NCBI GenBank assembly: GCA_019009955.1
Contig: CM032231.1
Location: 111,716,001-111,780,000 of the forward strand
Length of the DNA stretch: 64,000 nucleotides
Source of the DNA: Riptortus pedestris
Taxonomy: Eukaryota; Arthropoda; Insecta; Hemiptera; Alydidae
Direction of reading: 5' to 3'
The stretch's first letter is position 1. Each line of letters opens with the position of its first letter. The notes under the pieces are model-generated. The model worked only from the letters and a program-made list of their open reading frames with translations. It had not been told where the DNA came from and made no database searches. Of the stretch, positions 1 through 12,272 are shown in pieces. The position numbers were made by a program, and so were the translations under genes.

Positions 1-3000
1 TTTAATGTTTTAATGTCATATTATGTTTTAAGTTCAGAGGATTGTAACAACCAGAAACTAAAAGTGTGTAAAATAATTGTCCATAGTTTAGAAAATGTAT
101 TTATTATTCCATAAATTTAAATTGGATATAGAAATGAATCACAACGTTTAAATAATAAACTCAGATTTTAAAAAAATAAACTGAAATCACGAATGAACTT
201 TTTTTTTACAAAAAAAAAGGAGTATAAGTGACTCATGAATATAACTTGTCAGGAAAGCTGATATCCATACCATGCAATAAGGGCTTTATACATTTCATGC
301 ATTGTTATTGTTTTTAATTTTCTCGTGTAATCTTAATTACCATCTTTCAACATGTTTTAAAATAACAATTCAGCCTTCCTGTGAGTTCTTCACAACGTGT
401 ACTACTTATAAGGTAATCTAATTGAGGAATATGTTAAAAGATGCCTTTGTAAATCTCTGGCCCGTGAAGTGCTGTTGCTTGCTCCACGATGGTAGTAAGT
501 GTACGGTTTATGTTTTATGCCCTACTTATTACTGAACAGATGCAGTTTCTAGCGCCACAAAGTTCTACAAATTTTTCCTAGCCAATTTTTCTTTTAATTC
601 TACCGATGACTACGAATTTCTGTCCATATTCGTAGCTGTATCTACCCCGTTCTGCTCCAGTAGTCCTTTGGAGTAACACAGATAATTCAGAGAGGAGTGA
701 CAGACCGTAGCAATTTACGAATTGGGGAGGGGGCAGTGCAGGGGGAAAGACTACGAGTTCTTGGCTAGGCCTACGGAGCCGGGGACATCTCCAGGAATAA
801 ACACACGCACACACCAACTCACTCCCGAACCTAATAGCACTTAATGATCTAGTTAATAGTCCTGACACCTCGGTGACTTATGACGGCCGCTTCCCCCCAG
901 TTCTTATGATATTTAAAGATATTATACCCCTAACCACTCAAGGGTAATACGAGGAACTCAATACAAAAAAAAATAACTCTAAAAAACCGTCTCTGTTAAG
1001 TAGTCGTATTCTAGCTCTCATTAAGAGAGGCAGAGTCCCCCTCTGTTCCGCTTCTAAAGTAACATATTTACAAACACACACACATTGACACAACCACAAA
1101 CTCAAAAAAGAAAAAACGAGAAGATCTTAGAAATATGCTTCTCATCCTAGAAAACCGACTGTTCTTCCATCATAAGAACACATAATTAATTAACGCAGCA
1201 CAAAAATTAATCTTCCATAAACCGTAGCCTTAATTGACACAAAAACCAACGATTAACTCCTAATACAGTTTTAAGGCTAGCACAATATCCCAAAAAAATG
1301 TATAATTAATTTTAAATCAGTCCTATTTATCAGAAAAAGTGGGACAGAACAAATTTTCACGCGATTCAATTTAATAGCTATTTTGATAATGAGGCAGTTA
1401 GAGATAAATTTCATGACCATTATTTTAGATAGTAAGCTATAAATAATAGAGAAGGCTGAACTCTTCACAAAAAAAAATAATGACATAATTAGAGTAAAAC
1501 ATTTAAAATAAAAGTACTATTTCATTTAATCAAATTAATAAATTCATTTCCTAAAAGAACACTACAAAGAAAGAAGAAGAGCAAAACAAATTTCTAATTA
1601 TCATTTGAGACAATTTCCCCATAAACTCTTCAATGATACATAAACAAACTGAAAATATATAATAAATTTTTACATTAAACAACAAATATGAGAAGTTTAA
1701 AAATATTAAAAGTAAGGTCTGGTATAATAAATTATTCTGCCAACTGGGCGCTTCGGAACGAATTAATATATCACTCACTTAGAGAGGATTCTATTTATAT
1801 TTATTTAATTTTCAATGGATTATATTCAGGAATATTATAAAATATTTTAACGTCCTCTAACTGAATCTTCGCTCCATAAACATTAAATTACTCAACAAAT
1901 TGACAAATTCTCATCTATTTTTAACTATCTTGTTTACTAAAAGATTAGCTGTACCGCTAGAAAGTGGGTTTCATTTTCTTTACGATTTAGTCTCTCCGGC
2001 CTTATAATTCAAATATATTATAAATATACACTTCCTCTAGCGTAAGAAGGTAGGGTCTAATTTCAAAAAATTATTTAATCCTTAAGGGTTTTATTTATAC
2101 ACTGTCAATACTATCCAAGGAAGTACTTTAGTAATGCTCTTTTATGGATATATGCTTTCTTGAAAAATTTACTGTAGGGAATATGTAATAAAACATACTA
2201 GTATTTAACTTTTGTACGATGTCATAAGTATGAATCAGAACTGCATACGTTTGATGGATAAACCTTTATACTTGATTATTTTTAAAAATGTGATTCAAAT
2301 TTGCCATAGTTCACTATAGAATCAGTCTTGAACTCAATAAGAAAATTCTTTGAACATGATAAAATTTATTTATTTTAGGTAACGCATTTGCTTAAATTTA
2401 GAATAGTGCTCCTGCTCTCTGCGGTATTGCTACAAACCGATAATATCAAAATTTTTAAAAAAAATTACTGAAAGATTCGTCGATTACGGTTCAGAGAAAC
2501 TAGAACCTTTCGTAGCATGGAAATTTCTTGAAGGAAATTCCCAATATTCATTTGATAACGGGAAAGGAAATTTCATATCGCTTTCTTCAATGACAACAGA
2601 TTATTTTAAAGAATTTACCGAAAAAGATTTGGACATAATAATTTACTCCAGCTGTTCAAAAGCCCTAAAATAAAACAATTGACGTAGGTAACTATTTTTT
2701 TTTTAGTTTTACATGGACACGGTTAGGCAAAAAAATAAATTCGTGTTATGGGTATGTAATGATTCTACAGAGTTAATAGAACAAGAAGGTATAAATATAT
2801 AGATGTAGGTAATGTAAGAATTTGGAGGAAAAACGTAACATTTTACCTCTCCATCTACATTAAACATAAGTAGGGCCAATAATAATTCAAAAAGTACTTA
2901 TATATACATGTTTCAATTTTATTTTTATCCATATGGACATTCATGTGATGATTTAAAGATAAATACCATAAAACTAATTTTCTTTTTTCTGGTTTTTGAA

Positions 3001-4599
3001 TTCCAGCATTGAATTTTACTAAAACCTCCAAAATTTGAATGGATAATAAATAAAAAGAGATGTTAATATAAAAGATATTGGGTCTATTCAAAATCATATT
3101 GATAACAAATGCTACAAAATAAACCATTTCTAGCTCGTAGAATGGAATGAAGACATTCATCTTTGAGGCCGATCACAGAATAAAAGGCCATAAACAACGA
3201 AGCTATTAATTTGCTCTTAGCCTCCGTCTTGTGATAACAATCTTATGGCCAGCGCCCCCTCCTAGTCAGACTATGATAATACTATGTTCATTTCATATCT
3301 CCTTGGGCAGGATCTCTTTGGCATAATTGTCCTGAGCAGTTCGATGCAACCAATGGATTGATAAATGCCGATAGGTCTTTTAAAACAACCTTCAATTAAT
3401 GTTTATTGAAAATTGCTGTGCTATGGGAATGCAATTTATATAATGACTGGTAACATTCATACTGTTTTATTCAGTTATATTCTTAATATCAGTTTAGTAC
3501 ATATTTATAATAAGGCATGAAAAGGAACAAATGCTAAGGCTAAGGAACATTTAAGTTTTTCCCCAAAGAAAAATGTTCTTCACTTAATCAAGTATAGTCT
3601 ATTTTCATCAAAGTTACTCCGTTCTGATACTTACAATTTTCACAGTAAAGCGTTAATTTGATTGATAATTAGATTTTGTGTAGAGAATAAGTTTTTTAAG
3701 ACTTTCCAACAAGAGGTTATAGTGAAGAGTGGATTACCTTCGGTGATAATCGAGATGGCACAGACGAGACACGATTTATTCAAGATGTACAAAGACTAGG
3801 CTTCCGATTTGCATATGAAATTGATTCCCATTGTTTATTCAGAACTGAGGACGTATTAATTAAACAGTTTCAAACTCTGAATCATGTTCATCACAGCTGC
3901 TAATCCATTCGTTTTTCTCCAAAGAAAAACTATTTTATTTTTCTATTTGCGTTCTTAACTATGCTAAATGTCCGGCTTAACAATGGGAATAAATTGTCAT
4001 TAAATGTGATAATTAGTACGGGTTTATACAGTTCTTTTTCCTTTTTTTTTCTCGAGTGCTTCTGAAATCAATAAAGCGAACATTTATAACATTTGTTCTA
4101 GTGCGAGTCATTGTGCAATTGCTCTAAACTAATGGAAAATAATTTGCATAAGGTGAGAATAACAATCAGTCACCAATAAATTACTATAACACTTAAACCT
4201 AAGTCAACTACCGGTTACGTGAGTGCGAATACCATGATACAGATCGGTCAGGGCATAATTTCTCATTAGTAACCATTTACAAATTAATTATTTATAAAAT
4301 TGTTATTTTATTTACTTACAAAAGGAAAGTCACAAACACTATGGCCTGTGTATAAAATTAATTTAGGTTAGCTTATATTTTTTCCTTTAAAAAAAAAAAA
4401 ATAAATGTGAAGTTATATTGTGGCACATAGGTACAATTTAATTCCTTGAACGCTCACATAAAAATTTCTTAAGGAACCAAAATTCAAATATCTTCCACTA
4501 CAATTGTGAAGGTTATATAAATAAAAATGTGCTATAAACTGTCTAGTCTACAGGAGACTTTTAAAGAAAATTATATTAGTTAGTTTATATGTACTAGAA

Positions 4600-4830
4600 A
4601 TTTGTCAAGCTGCCACCAACCATCTCTTCTGGCGGAGATACAATGTGGGCGGTCCTAATCACCCGTATCGGGTGACTGATAATACCAATCATAAATAATT
4701 CTATAATTACCAATTAACGAAATTATTCAAGCTGTTATCAATGTCAGTGATAAGCCGTCAGTCTCATCGCCTCCTCCTGGAGATAACCGAGGCCAACGAT
4801 TGTCGTTTAGTAACTTCAGCCAAAAAGGTT
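4600..4830. promoter_or_regulatory. GC-balanced block with a 7-bp dyad
   Basis: Holds a perfect dyad TCACCCG-TAT-CGGGTGA (4659-4675) followed by AATTACCAATTAACG. Non-repetitive in this window. Possible regulatory element; no direct support. Confidence 0.18.
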
Positions 4831-5182
4831 TGACCCCGTCGGAGAAAAAAAGAGATTGATGTGTTTTTCATTCTTGTTTCAAGAGAATTAAATATATTGC
4901 ACTCCGAAAGGATAAGTGTCTTGTTTACCAGTTCAAAATGGCTGTATTTCACCGGAATTGACACTGATAGGGATTAATAACAATCAAAGAAAAATAATTG
5001 AAGCTTAACACAATGCTAATTGTTAGTTGGAAGCCAAGAATTTTATAAGAGGAACACACTTATAATAAATTAGAATGAAATATTCATGGTTAATAGTCTA
5101 ACATGTTTTCTCTTGATATTAAGTTCTGTAACACCAGTAATTTAATTATTATGCAATTTCTAAACCACTGTATATAATATAA

Positions 5183-5187
<5 letters not shown>

Positions 5188-5234
<47 letters not shown>
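5188..5234. repeat. (TA)n microsatellite
   Basis: About 45 bp of pure TA repeats, not part of family A. The Tyr/Ile-repeat frame is an artefact. Confidence 0.95.
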
Positions 5235-5237
<3 letters not shown>

Positions 5238-5814
5238 TGGAGGACATATATGTGATTGAGATTAAGTCCGAGTGAAACCATGTGACAGACGTCGGTGGCA
5301 GTAAATATTACTCACCGCTAAGCATATGGCCGGATGGCGTGTTGGAATCCATCTCACGAGAATGCAATCTTGAGTCGACATCGTAAACAATTAATTTAAT
5401 AAATCATGACAAATGAGCAACAAATTAATAATGATTAATTAATACAGCACCCAAATCACGCCTGAGGACTATTGAGAAGTTTGAGTAAATTCATGAAAAC
5501 AAAAAAAAAAAAAAAAGAAAAAGAAATTTCCTTTACTCATTGCATTGTCATGGTAAATTACGTTTGGAAGTTAATAACTAATTGGATTAGTGAATATTAA
5601 TAATTCTTAATTTATCATTTCGAAGTCTTCAGAGTATACTATCAATTATGTATAAGATGGAATACTTTCAAAACTAAAAGCTTTCAGTGAAAGGCCATCG
5701 CTGAATATATCTAGGGAAACTCATGAACAGAGCTGTGTGTGTACCCCAATATAACCCACCGACTCCTCATCATTCTCAGATAATTTTAGCCCGCTCAAAA
5801 ATTTCAAGAAATAA

Positions 5815-6375
5815 AAGTCCGTCTTACAGGGATTTGCATTGACTAAGCAGATTTCCAAAGTGCCTTGCGTAGTTCAATGATGAACACTATTTAGGCTTCA
5901 AATAAAGTGTTTCATAATATAACAGTTAATTGTTAATACAACAGAGTAGAAATGGGACTTCATTAAAGACCGAAAAATAAAAAATGAAAATATCTCGGTC
6001 AATAATCAAGATATTGAAAAAACATACTTAACAACATTTATTAAAAAATACATTTGCAGTAATATTACCTCTATAAAATTTTTCGATCCGACTCATAATA
6101 ACGGAGATATTTCGAATTTTCAAAATTCTCCCACTTTAAACACCCCCCCCCTCCCAGTGTTCCGGCTTCAGCCATTAACGAACTTAATCTTTCTTTTTTG
6201 CTAAAACTATTATGTATCGAGTTTGGCACCGATAAAACAAAAAATTTCGACCGCTAGAGCGGTAACAGATATATATAATTTTAAACGGACCTATTTTCGT
6301 CATCTACTAGAAAGGATCGATGGGCATTTGAAGAAATTTTGTTGTAAATCGCTTTAATCTTTAAGGAAAATCTTT
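5815..6375 (+). mobile_element. Family A copy, subfamily 2 interior
   Basis: It begins AAAGTCCGTCTTACAGGG and keeps the AAGCAGATTTCC motif. The 5' interior is the alternative one found also at 42589 and 44193 (TAGGCTTCAAATAAAGTG, then a repeated TATTGTTAATA-type stretch). The 3' half matches the reference: TTTCGATCCGAC, the C-rich tract, ACCGCTAGAGCGGT, and ATTTTAAACGGACC after a short TATATA. The terminal hairpin is decayed to TTTAAGGAAAATC and ends in a T-run. Confidence 0.75.
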
Positions 6376-8601
6376 TTTTTTTTTTTATACCTTAAGGGAA
6401 GTCTTCTAAAACGTGCGTAACAACAGATGTATAATTCATGATCTTTTCTCAAATGCTCTTTTCTCTTCAAATGTACAACAACGCGGAGCCTGTAGTCTTA
6501 GTTGAGCATAATACCGGATGGGTATAGTACTCAACACAAATATCAAAACTACACATCCTAACTGTCATTCACAAAAGTCCTTCCACTTCCAAGTCAATCA
6601 GTTCTAAGAATACCATTATGAAATGTGTCATAGCTAAGCTCTATTTCTGATACTTTAATCACGGTAGTTGGTTGCCTATTTGGTGGTTGGCTAATTCTCC
6701 TGGATATTGGAGTTGGACAGCTGGTAATTGGTGTTTTGACAGTGGCTTGACAGTGTCAGGACACCGCCAGTGGATGTCTTGGCACAAGTCCACGCTCAAA
6801 CTGCTAAAGTCATTATAATTAGCTAGATGACTTTTCTTTATTTATCTTAATTGTCTATTCATTTTTCTAACTATTCTCTCTCACGTAGTTATTTATTTAT
6901 TTTTTTTTAAAATTAAATGCTGCATAATATAGAACGTTGTGTCTTCAATTTAACTACTGAAAATATTTATCTTAGTTAATGGGGCAATAGCACAAAATAA
7001 ATATTTTTAATCATTTATTTTTATACAGCCACACATTTAGCCATTTCATATAATAATACGTGTAAAATATAATGTATTCATATTCAAACAAAATAAAAGT
7101 AATGGAAACTCAAAGAATTCCTTCAATTTTACATTTAGGCAGCTCAGCATTTTATGTTTCATTTCAATAATCACCAGAGCGCAGGGAATTGTACAATAAT
7201 ATATAACATTGCGACATTTTTTATTGTCCAATAATCTATAACATTTAACATTCACCAATAACAACGTTACAGTTAACTGCCCCAGAGAAATATATTTTCT
7301 CTTCACTTTTCATTTCTGTCAACTAGTATTTTTATAATTAATTTTTATAGAAATCCTAGTGAAAATCGCATAGTTATAATTTGTTGAAGTTGTTCATGTT
7401 GCAAGTAAAATATTAATTAATGTCTTTATGGGTTATTTCGCGAAATTATCAACTATTCGAAAAGACATTTATCTTCTGCTCACTACTTCAACCAAACTAA
7501 GGAATGACACCTTTTGAGCCATATTACCTATCTACCATATCATAACTACATTAAAACACCATGTAAATAATAAATTCAATGTTTATTTTAGTAAATACGG
7601 TTTAATGTTTATCATCATAACAAAAAATAATAGTCGCTGTTATTTTAATCAAAAATCAATTTTCAATAGAAGTTTGGGTGTAAATATTTTCTCTTTGAGG
7701 CTATTGATCATTTCAATGATGATAAGAATATCAGTAGTAATTATTGAATATAATAGTTGTTCTTGGAAAATTGTTTCAACTATTACAATTTTAAAAAAAC
7801 ATATAGTCAAAAATAAATTTATATGTATAAGTGTAGACTTCATTAATTAATTATTATAAATAATCTCCTAAATTCCATGTGTATAAAAAAATATATTCCA
7901 ATAATTTTGAAAATCGAATGAAAATATAAATAAATATTTCATAATTTTGACAACTGAAATTTTCAATAGGTTTTTTTTATTTTTTAATTTGGCATCTTCA
8001 CCATTTTTTATTTAATACTATTACGAGATTCATAATATCTTATTTCCCGTGTGATCAGGGGTTCTGTATTTAGACTAGATAACTTTCGAAGTCTAATAAA
8101 AACAAAATTATTCGTGAAGTATAAACTTTTACTGTTTTTTTTTTTTTTTTGTTCTTTTAGTTAATTATCATTTACTAGTTTCTCCGTTGGCGTATATACT
8201 AATTTACTGAATTACTTGCCTTTCCAGTTTCTTGTAGAGAAAAAGATATAAGTCCATTCCGTCATTTCCAACCAAACTTTTTCTATTCAACAATTCTCTA
8301 TTCACCCTTCCGGTATCAGTATATCTTGTATCTAAGTATTTGTCTTGACTTAAAACTAATGTATCTTATTATAATGGTAAATTAGATTTTATCTGCAATT
8401 TCCAGGCACATCTGAGAGAAATTCATGCACGTTTATTGGCCGATATCTCAATTCGTTTGAAGCTTTGAATTTGCATAGTGACGTGTATGTTATGTATATC
8501 GGCAAATTAAAGTGGATGCATATGATGCACTGCAAGCCCTGACTAATTTAGTGCAATCCCCGAGGCACTTGGAACAATATTATCGGCCCAGAGCCTATAA
8601 T

Positions 8602-8623
8602 AGAGAGGGAAAGAGAGAGAGGG

Positions 8624-8670
<47 letters not shown>
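8602..8670. repeat. (GA)n microsatellite
   Basis: The tract is impure GA/GGGA followed by about 40 bp of pure GA. The Leu/Ser-repeat frame on the minus strand is an artefact. Confidence 0.95.
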
Positions 8671-8673
<3 letters not shown>

Positions 8674-8749
8674 ACATGAGGTATGATGGCTAGGCATAGA
8701 GCAGACCATTAGATCAGTGAGAGGTAGGAAGGCATCAATCAAGGTGTGG

Positions 8750-8940
8750 ATGAAAGAAGCCGCCGCCCACTAGCGCTCTCTGGTAATTGAGGTGGCTACC
8801 GGGTCGGTAAACACTAGACCCGCCGTGTCCCATGTTTAATTAGTTAACCCGTGTTAGTTATCTAATTACCGCCGAGGCCCTCGGCTCCACTCGATTATCA
8901 CCGGAAATAGGCCCGAGTCCACTTCAGTACAATAAGGCCT
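8750..8940. promoter_or_regulatory. GC-balanced non-coding block with homeodomain-type sites
   Basis: Contains CCGCCGCCCACTAGCGC, TTTAATTAGTTAACC and ATCTAATTACCGCC. TAATTA/TAATTAG cores suggest homeodomain binding. No ORF or repeat explains the block. Low certainty. Confidence 0.2.
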
Positions 8941-9048
8941 TTTTTTTTTGTTAACATTTACTACCCGAAAACTAATTAACAACAAAAATGTTAACCAATT
9001 TTTTATACATATTCACCTTTACTCGGCTTTAAGGAAACGAAAAAAAAA

Positions 9049-9500
9049 AGTCCGTCACGCAGGGGCTGCGTAAACTAAGCAGAGTTCCCACGTGAAGTTT
9101 TAGAATAGAGAAATCTCCATACGAGGGCCGAACTAGCTTTTGCGCGGGAAACACTCGTCCGTTATCGGCCCACATTTAATAAAAATTCAAATATCTCGGT
9201 TAATATTCAAGATAGAGAATAAATGTATATAACGATATTTATAGTAAATTTAATTTGCAATAAGATTGTTTCTATACATTGTATTGATCCGACGTATGGT
9301 AACGGAGATATTTTGAATTTTCAAAAATCCCCCCTCTAAACCCCCCCTCCCACTGTTCCGATTTCAGCCATTAAAGAACTTGATCTGTCTATTTGCATAA
9401 ATTTGCATAAAACGTTTAAATATCGAGTTTGGTAACAATCAAACAAAAATTGTGACCGCTGGAGCGCTAACACACACACACACATACACACACACACACA

Positions 9501-9551
<51 letters not shown>

Positions 9552-9671
9552 GAACGGACCTCATTTTCGTCATCTCCTGGGTAGGATCGATGGACATTTG
9601 AAGAAATATTTTGAAAATCGCGTCATGAGTACGACCTCAATAGCTGATTTCCCTTAAGGAAAATTTGCTAA
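9049..9671 (+). mobile_element. Family A copy, full length
   Basis: This copy is essentially complete, from AGTCCGTCACGCAGGGGCTG to a decayed hairpin and TTTGCTAA followed by host TTAG. The microsatellite is compound: (CA)n at about 9470-9500, then (TA)n to about 9546. The 5' interior is the subfamily 1 type, with GAGAAATCTCCATACGAG and GCGCGGGAAAC. Confidence 0.8.
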
Positions 9672-11489
9672 TTAGTGACAATGGCTTGTATACCTTGCAT
9701 GACATTTAAACAATTTTACAGCCCTAAGTCTATTTTTCAAACCTGAGTCCTGTGCTCAACTAAAATGTCTCGTACATATAAACAGGCAGTGTTAAAGAAT
9801 TAACAGGTAATATCTATTAAAAATAAAGTAAACTTTAAACGTCAAGACAAGGAACCACTTTTCACGCAAGACCTGACTGTCATCCCAGAAAAATGCTTCA
9901 GGTCACATAATACAACAAAATCAAAGATATCAACCCAATTACCCTTGTACGACTTAAGAGATAAATTGACCTGAATATTCCCCAATAAAAATGACATTTA
10001 TCTATGTTTTGGCGTATTATGTACTTTTTTAATTTGGTTGAACAACTATCAAGACTTACTGACAAGTAATTTTAAGAATTCTATTCGCTATTTCAGACAT
10101 GAACTCCTTGAAATAATGCTTTAATTCTGATCTTTTAATAAAACCAAGTTAAAACTTCAATGTGATTCATGTGACCTATTGACTAATATTTCCTGGCAGT
10201 AAGGCATTATATTCAATTAATCAAAGCAAAATCACTATTAATGAAGATCCAAATGATAGCGTCTCAGGTTTTCCTTGAGTGAAATTCATGATGCAAATTA
10301 GAGCAATAAAGCAGATTTCTTCTCATGATAATAAACAGGTGTCTGTAAAGTAATCTTAATCATCTTGCTTTCTCTTAAGAAATTTTCTTTTTGGAGATTC
10401 ATGTACGAATGTACCAACATAAAACGTAACGTTGAACGACTTAATGTTTTATCATTTCTACCAAAAAAGACAGCCAATCTATTAAATTGTTATTGATTTA
10501 TATTTAAAAAAAAAAAACAAAGAATTTGGACTGTATAAATTCACGAAACTGCTTGGAAATTCGGTCAATTTAAGTTGAAGTCCTAGAAGTAAAAAAAAGG
10601 AAAAAATTAGAATGAGAATATTTTTGCTAATAACTAAAATTTTTAATTTATTCAGAAATTTTAATTGCCTTTCTAACACTTACCATATTTAATTTTTATT
10701 ATTCACCATAGTCTGAATACCGATGATAATTTTCTGAAATATCTAAAACCTTCAAGCACTGTATAAAATTAAGTTTGTGCAAGTTCTAAATAGGCATGAG
10801 AGTAGATTTTACTTTGAACAAAACCAATGGGCAAGTTTTGAAAAACTGTTGACATTTGTGTCAAAACTATGCTATCCATATATTAAAAGAATTCTAGAGC
10901 AGCTCTGCTCAGTAAATAAATACTCCTGCAGTCCCGTGGCGCCGCTCTCTTTAATGCTCGAATATGTTTCCACTAATCGACGCATATGCCGAATTAAAAT
11001 AACAAATCAATAAATTTCAAAACGGAATATCATTTCGGTACCATAAGCCGACCAGAGCATCGGGGCCTGTTATAATAAAAAATATCGGTAGCTTAAATCG
11101 AGGAGATGAAGTCGGAAGGGATAGATTTAATTTATCATTGGCACATTTGTTGTCTCATTAGTCTTAATGACCTAAGAAATGATAGCGCTTTTTTAAGCCT
11201 CTGTCAGCCAGGTTATTTATGAGGTCTGGGGCCAACCTCGGCTCTGTTCGGGCTTCTCAGAAATATATTAGTTATAAATGAGCACTGAAAATTATAATGC
11301 ATAATAAGAATTAATACGAGTAGCCATTGAAGGATCATATGAGACCAAGTACTTATTGAAATGATAAGGCTTGTTGCGTGAGATGTTCAGTTCCGACAAA
11401 CCAGCCGATAAACTGAGTTAAACTTCCTATGTAATTAATTATTCATGAAGTTGCTATTATCCAACCTAGTCCTTTCAATAACTTTTTAA

Positions 11490-11537
<48 letters not shown>

Positions 11538-11660
11538 TAAATTAAAAAAATGGGGAAAAAATGGGAAGGAAGGGGGGGTTGAAATAAAAATATAAAGTAC
11601 ATATGAAAATCGGCCTAGCGTGTGTGTGTCTGGGACTTCCTATGATTGGGGAACTCAAAA
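9672..11660. other. Gene-free stretch
   Basis: AT-rich. The segment 10920-11260 is more balanced (CCCGTGGCGCCGCTC; TTTGTTGTCTCATTAGTC) and may be conserved non-coding. The 78-codon frame at 10777-11013 has no recognised domain. Confidence 0.55.
11494..11535. repeat. (TA)n microsatellite
   Basis: About 40 bp of TA repeats, 125 bp upstream of a family A copy but outside it. Confidence 0.93.
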
Positions 11661-12082
11661 AGTCCGTCACGCAGGGGCTGCGTAAACTAAGCAGATTTCC
11701 CTCGTGAAGTTTTACAATAGAGAAATTTCACGAGAGCCGAACAGTTAAGAAACTCACTCTCACCGGTTATCCGCCCGATTTCATAAAATTGCAAATATCT
11801 CGGTTAATATGCAAGATACAGAATACATGTATAGAACAATATTTATAGTAAATGTAATTTGCAATAAGATTCATTCTATACAGTTTTTCGATCCGACGCA
11901 TAATAACGGAGATATTTCAACTTTTCGAAAATCTTCCCTTCTAAACCCCACCCCCCTACCTCTGGTCCTATTACAGCCATTAACGAACTTGATCTGTCTT
12001 TTAAAATTAAACGACTAATTGTCGAGTTTGGTAACGATCAAACAAAAATTGCGACCGCTAGAGCGGTAACAGACAAATATAT

Positions 12083-12148
<66 letters not shown>

Positions 12149-12272
12149 TTTTGAACGGACCCCATTTTCGTCATCTACTAACTAAGACCGATGGACATTT
12201 GAAGAAAAATGTCAAAAATTCCGGCATGAGTACAACCTCAATAGCTGATGTCCCTTAAGGGAAATCTGCTAA
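11661..12272 (+). mobile_element. Family A copy, full length
   Basis: This complete 612-bp subfamily 1 copy runs from AGTCCGTCACGCAGGGGCTG to TCCCTTAAGGGAAATCTGCTAA, followed by host TATGG. The (TA)n tract spans about 12083-12145. The short ORF inside is a shadow of repeat sequence. Confidence 0.82.

Larger units (their letters stand above)
1..5814. other. AT-rich gene-free stretch
   Basis: No supported gene. The short ORFs have no recognisable product. A GC-balanced patch at 560-900, another at 4600-4830, an isolated (TA)n and several A- or T-runs are the only structure. Confidence 0.6.
6376..9048. other. Gene-free stretch
   Basis: Mostly AT-rich. A G/T-biased block at 6650-6830 repeats GGTTGG/TAATTGG-like motifs. 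The (GA)n and the 8750-8940 block lie at the right. Confidence 0.6.
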
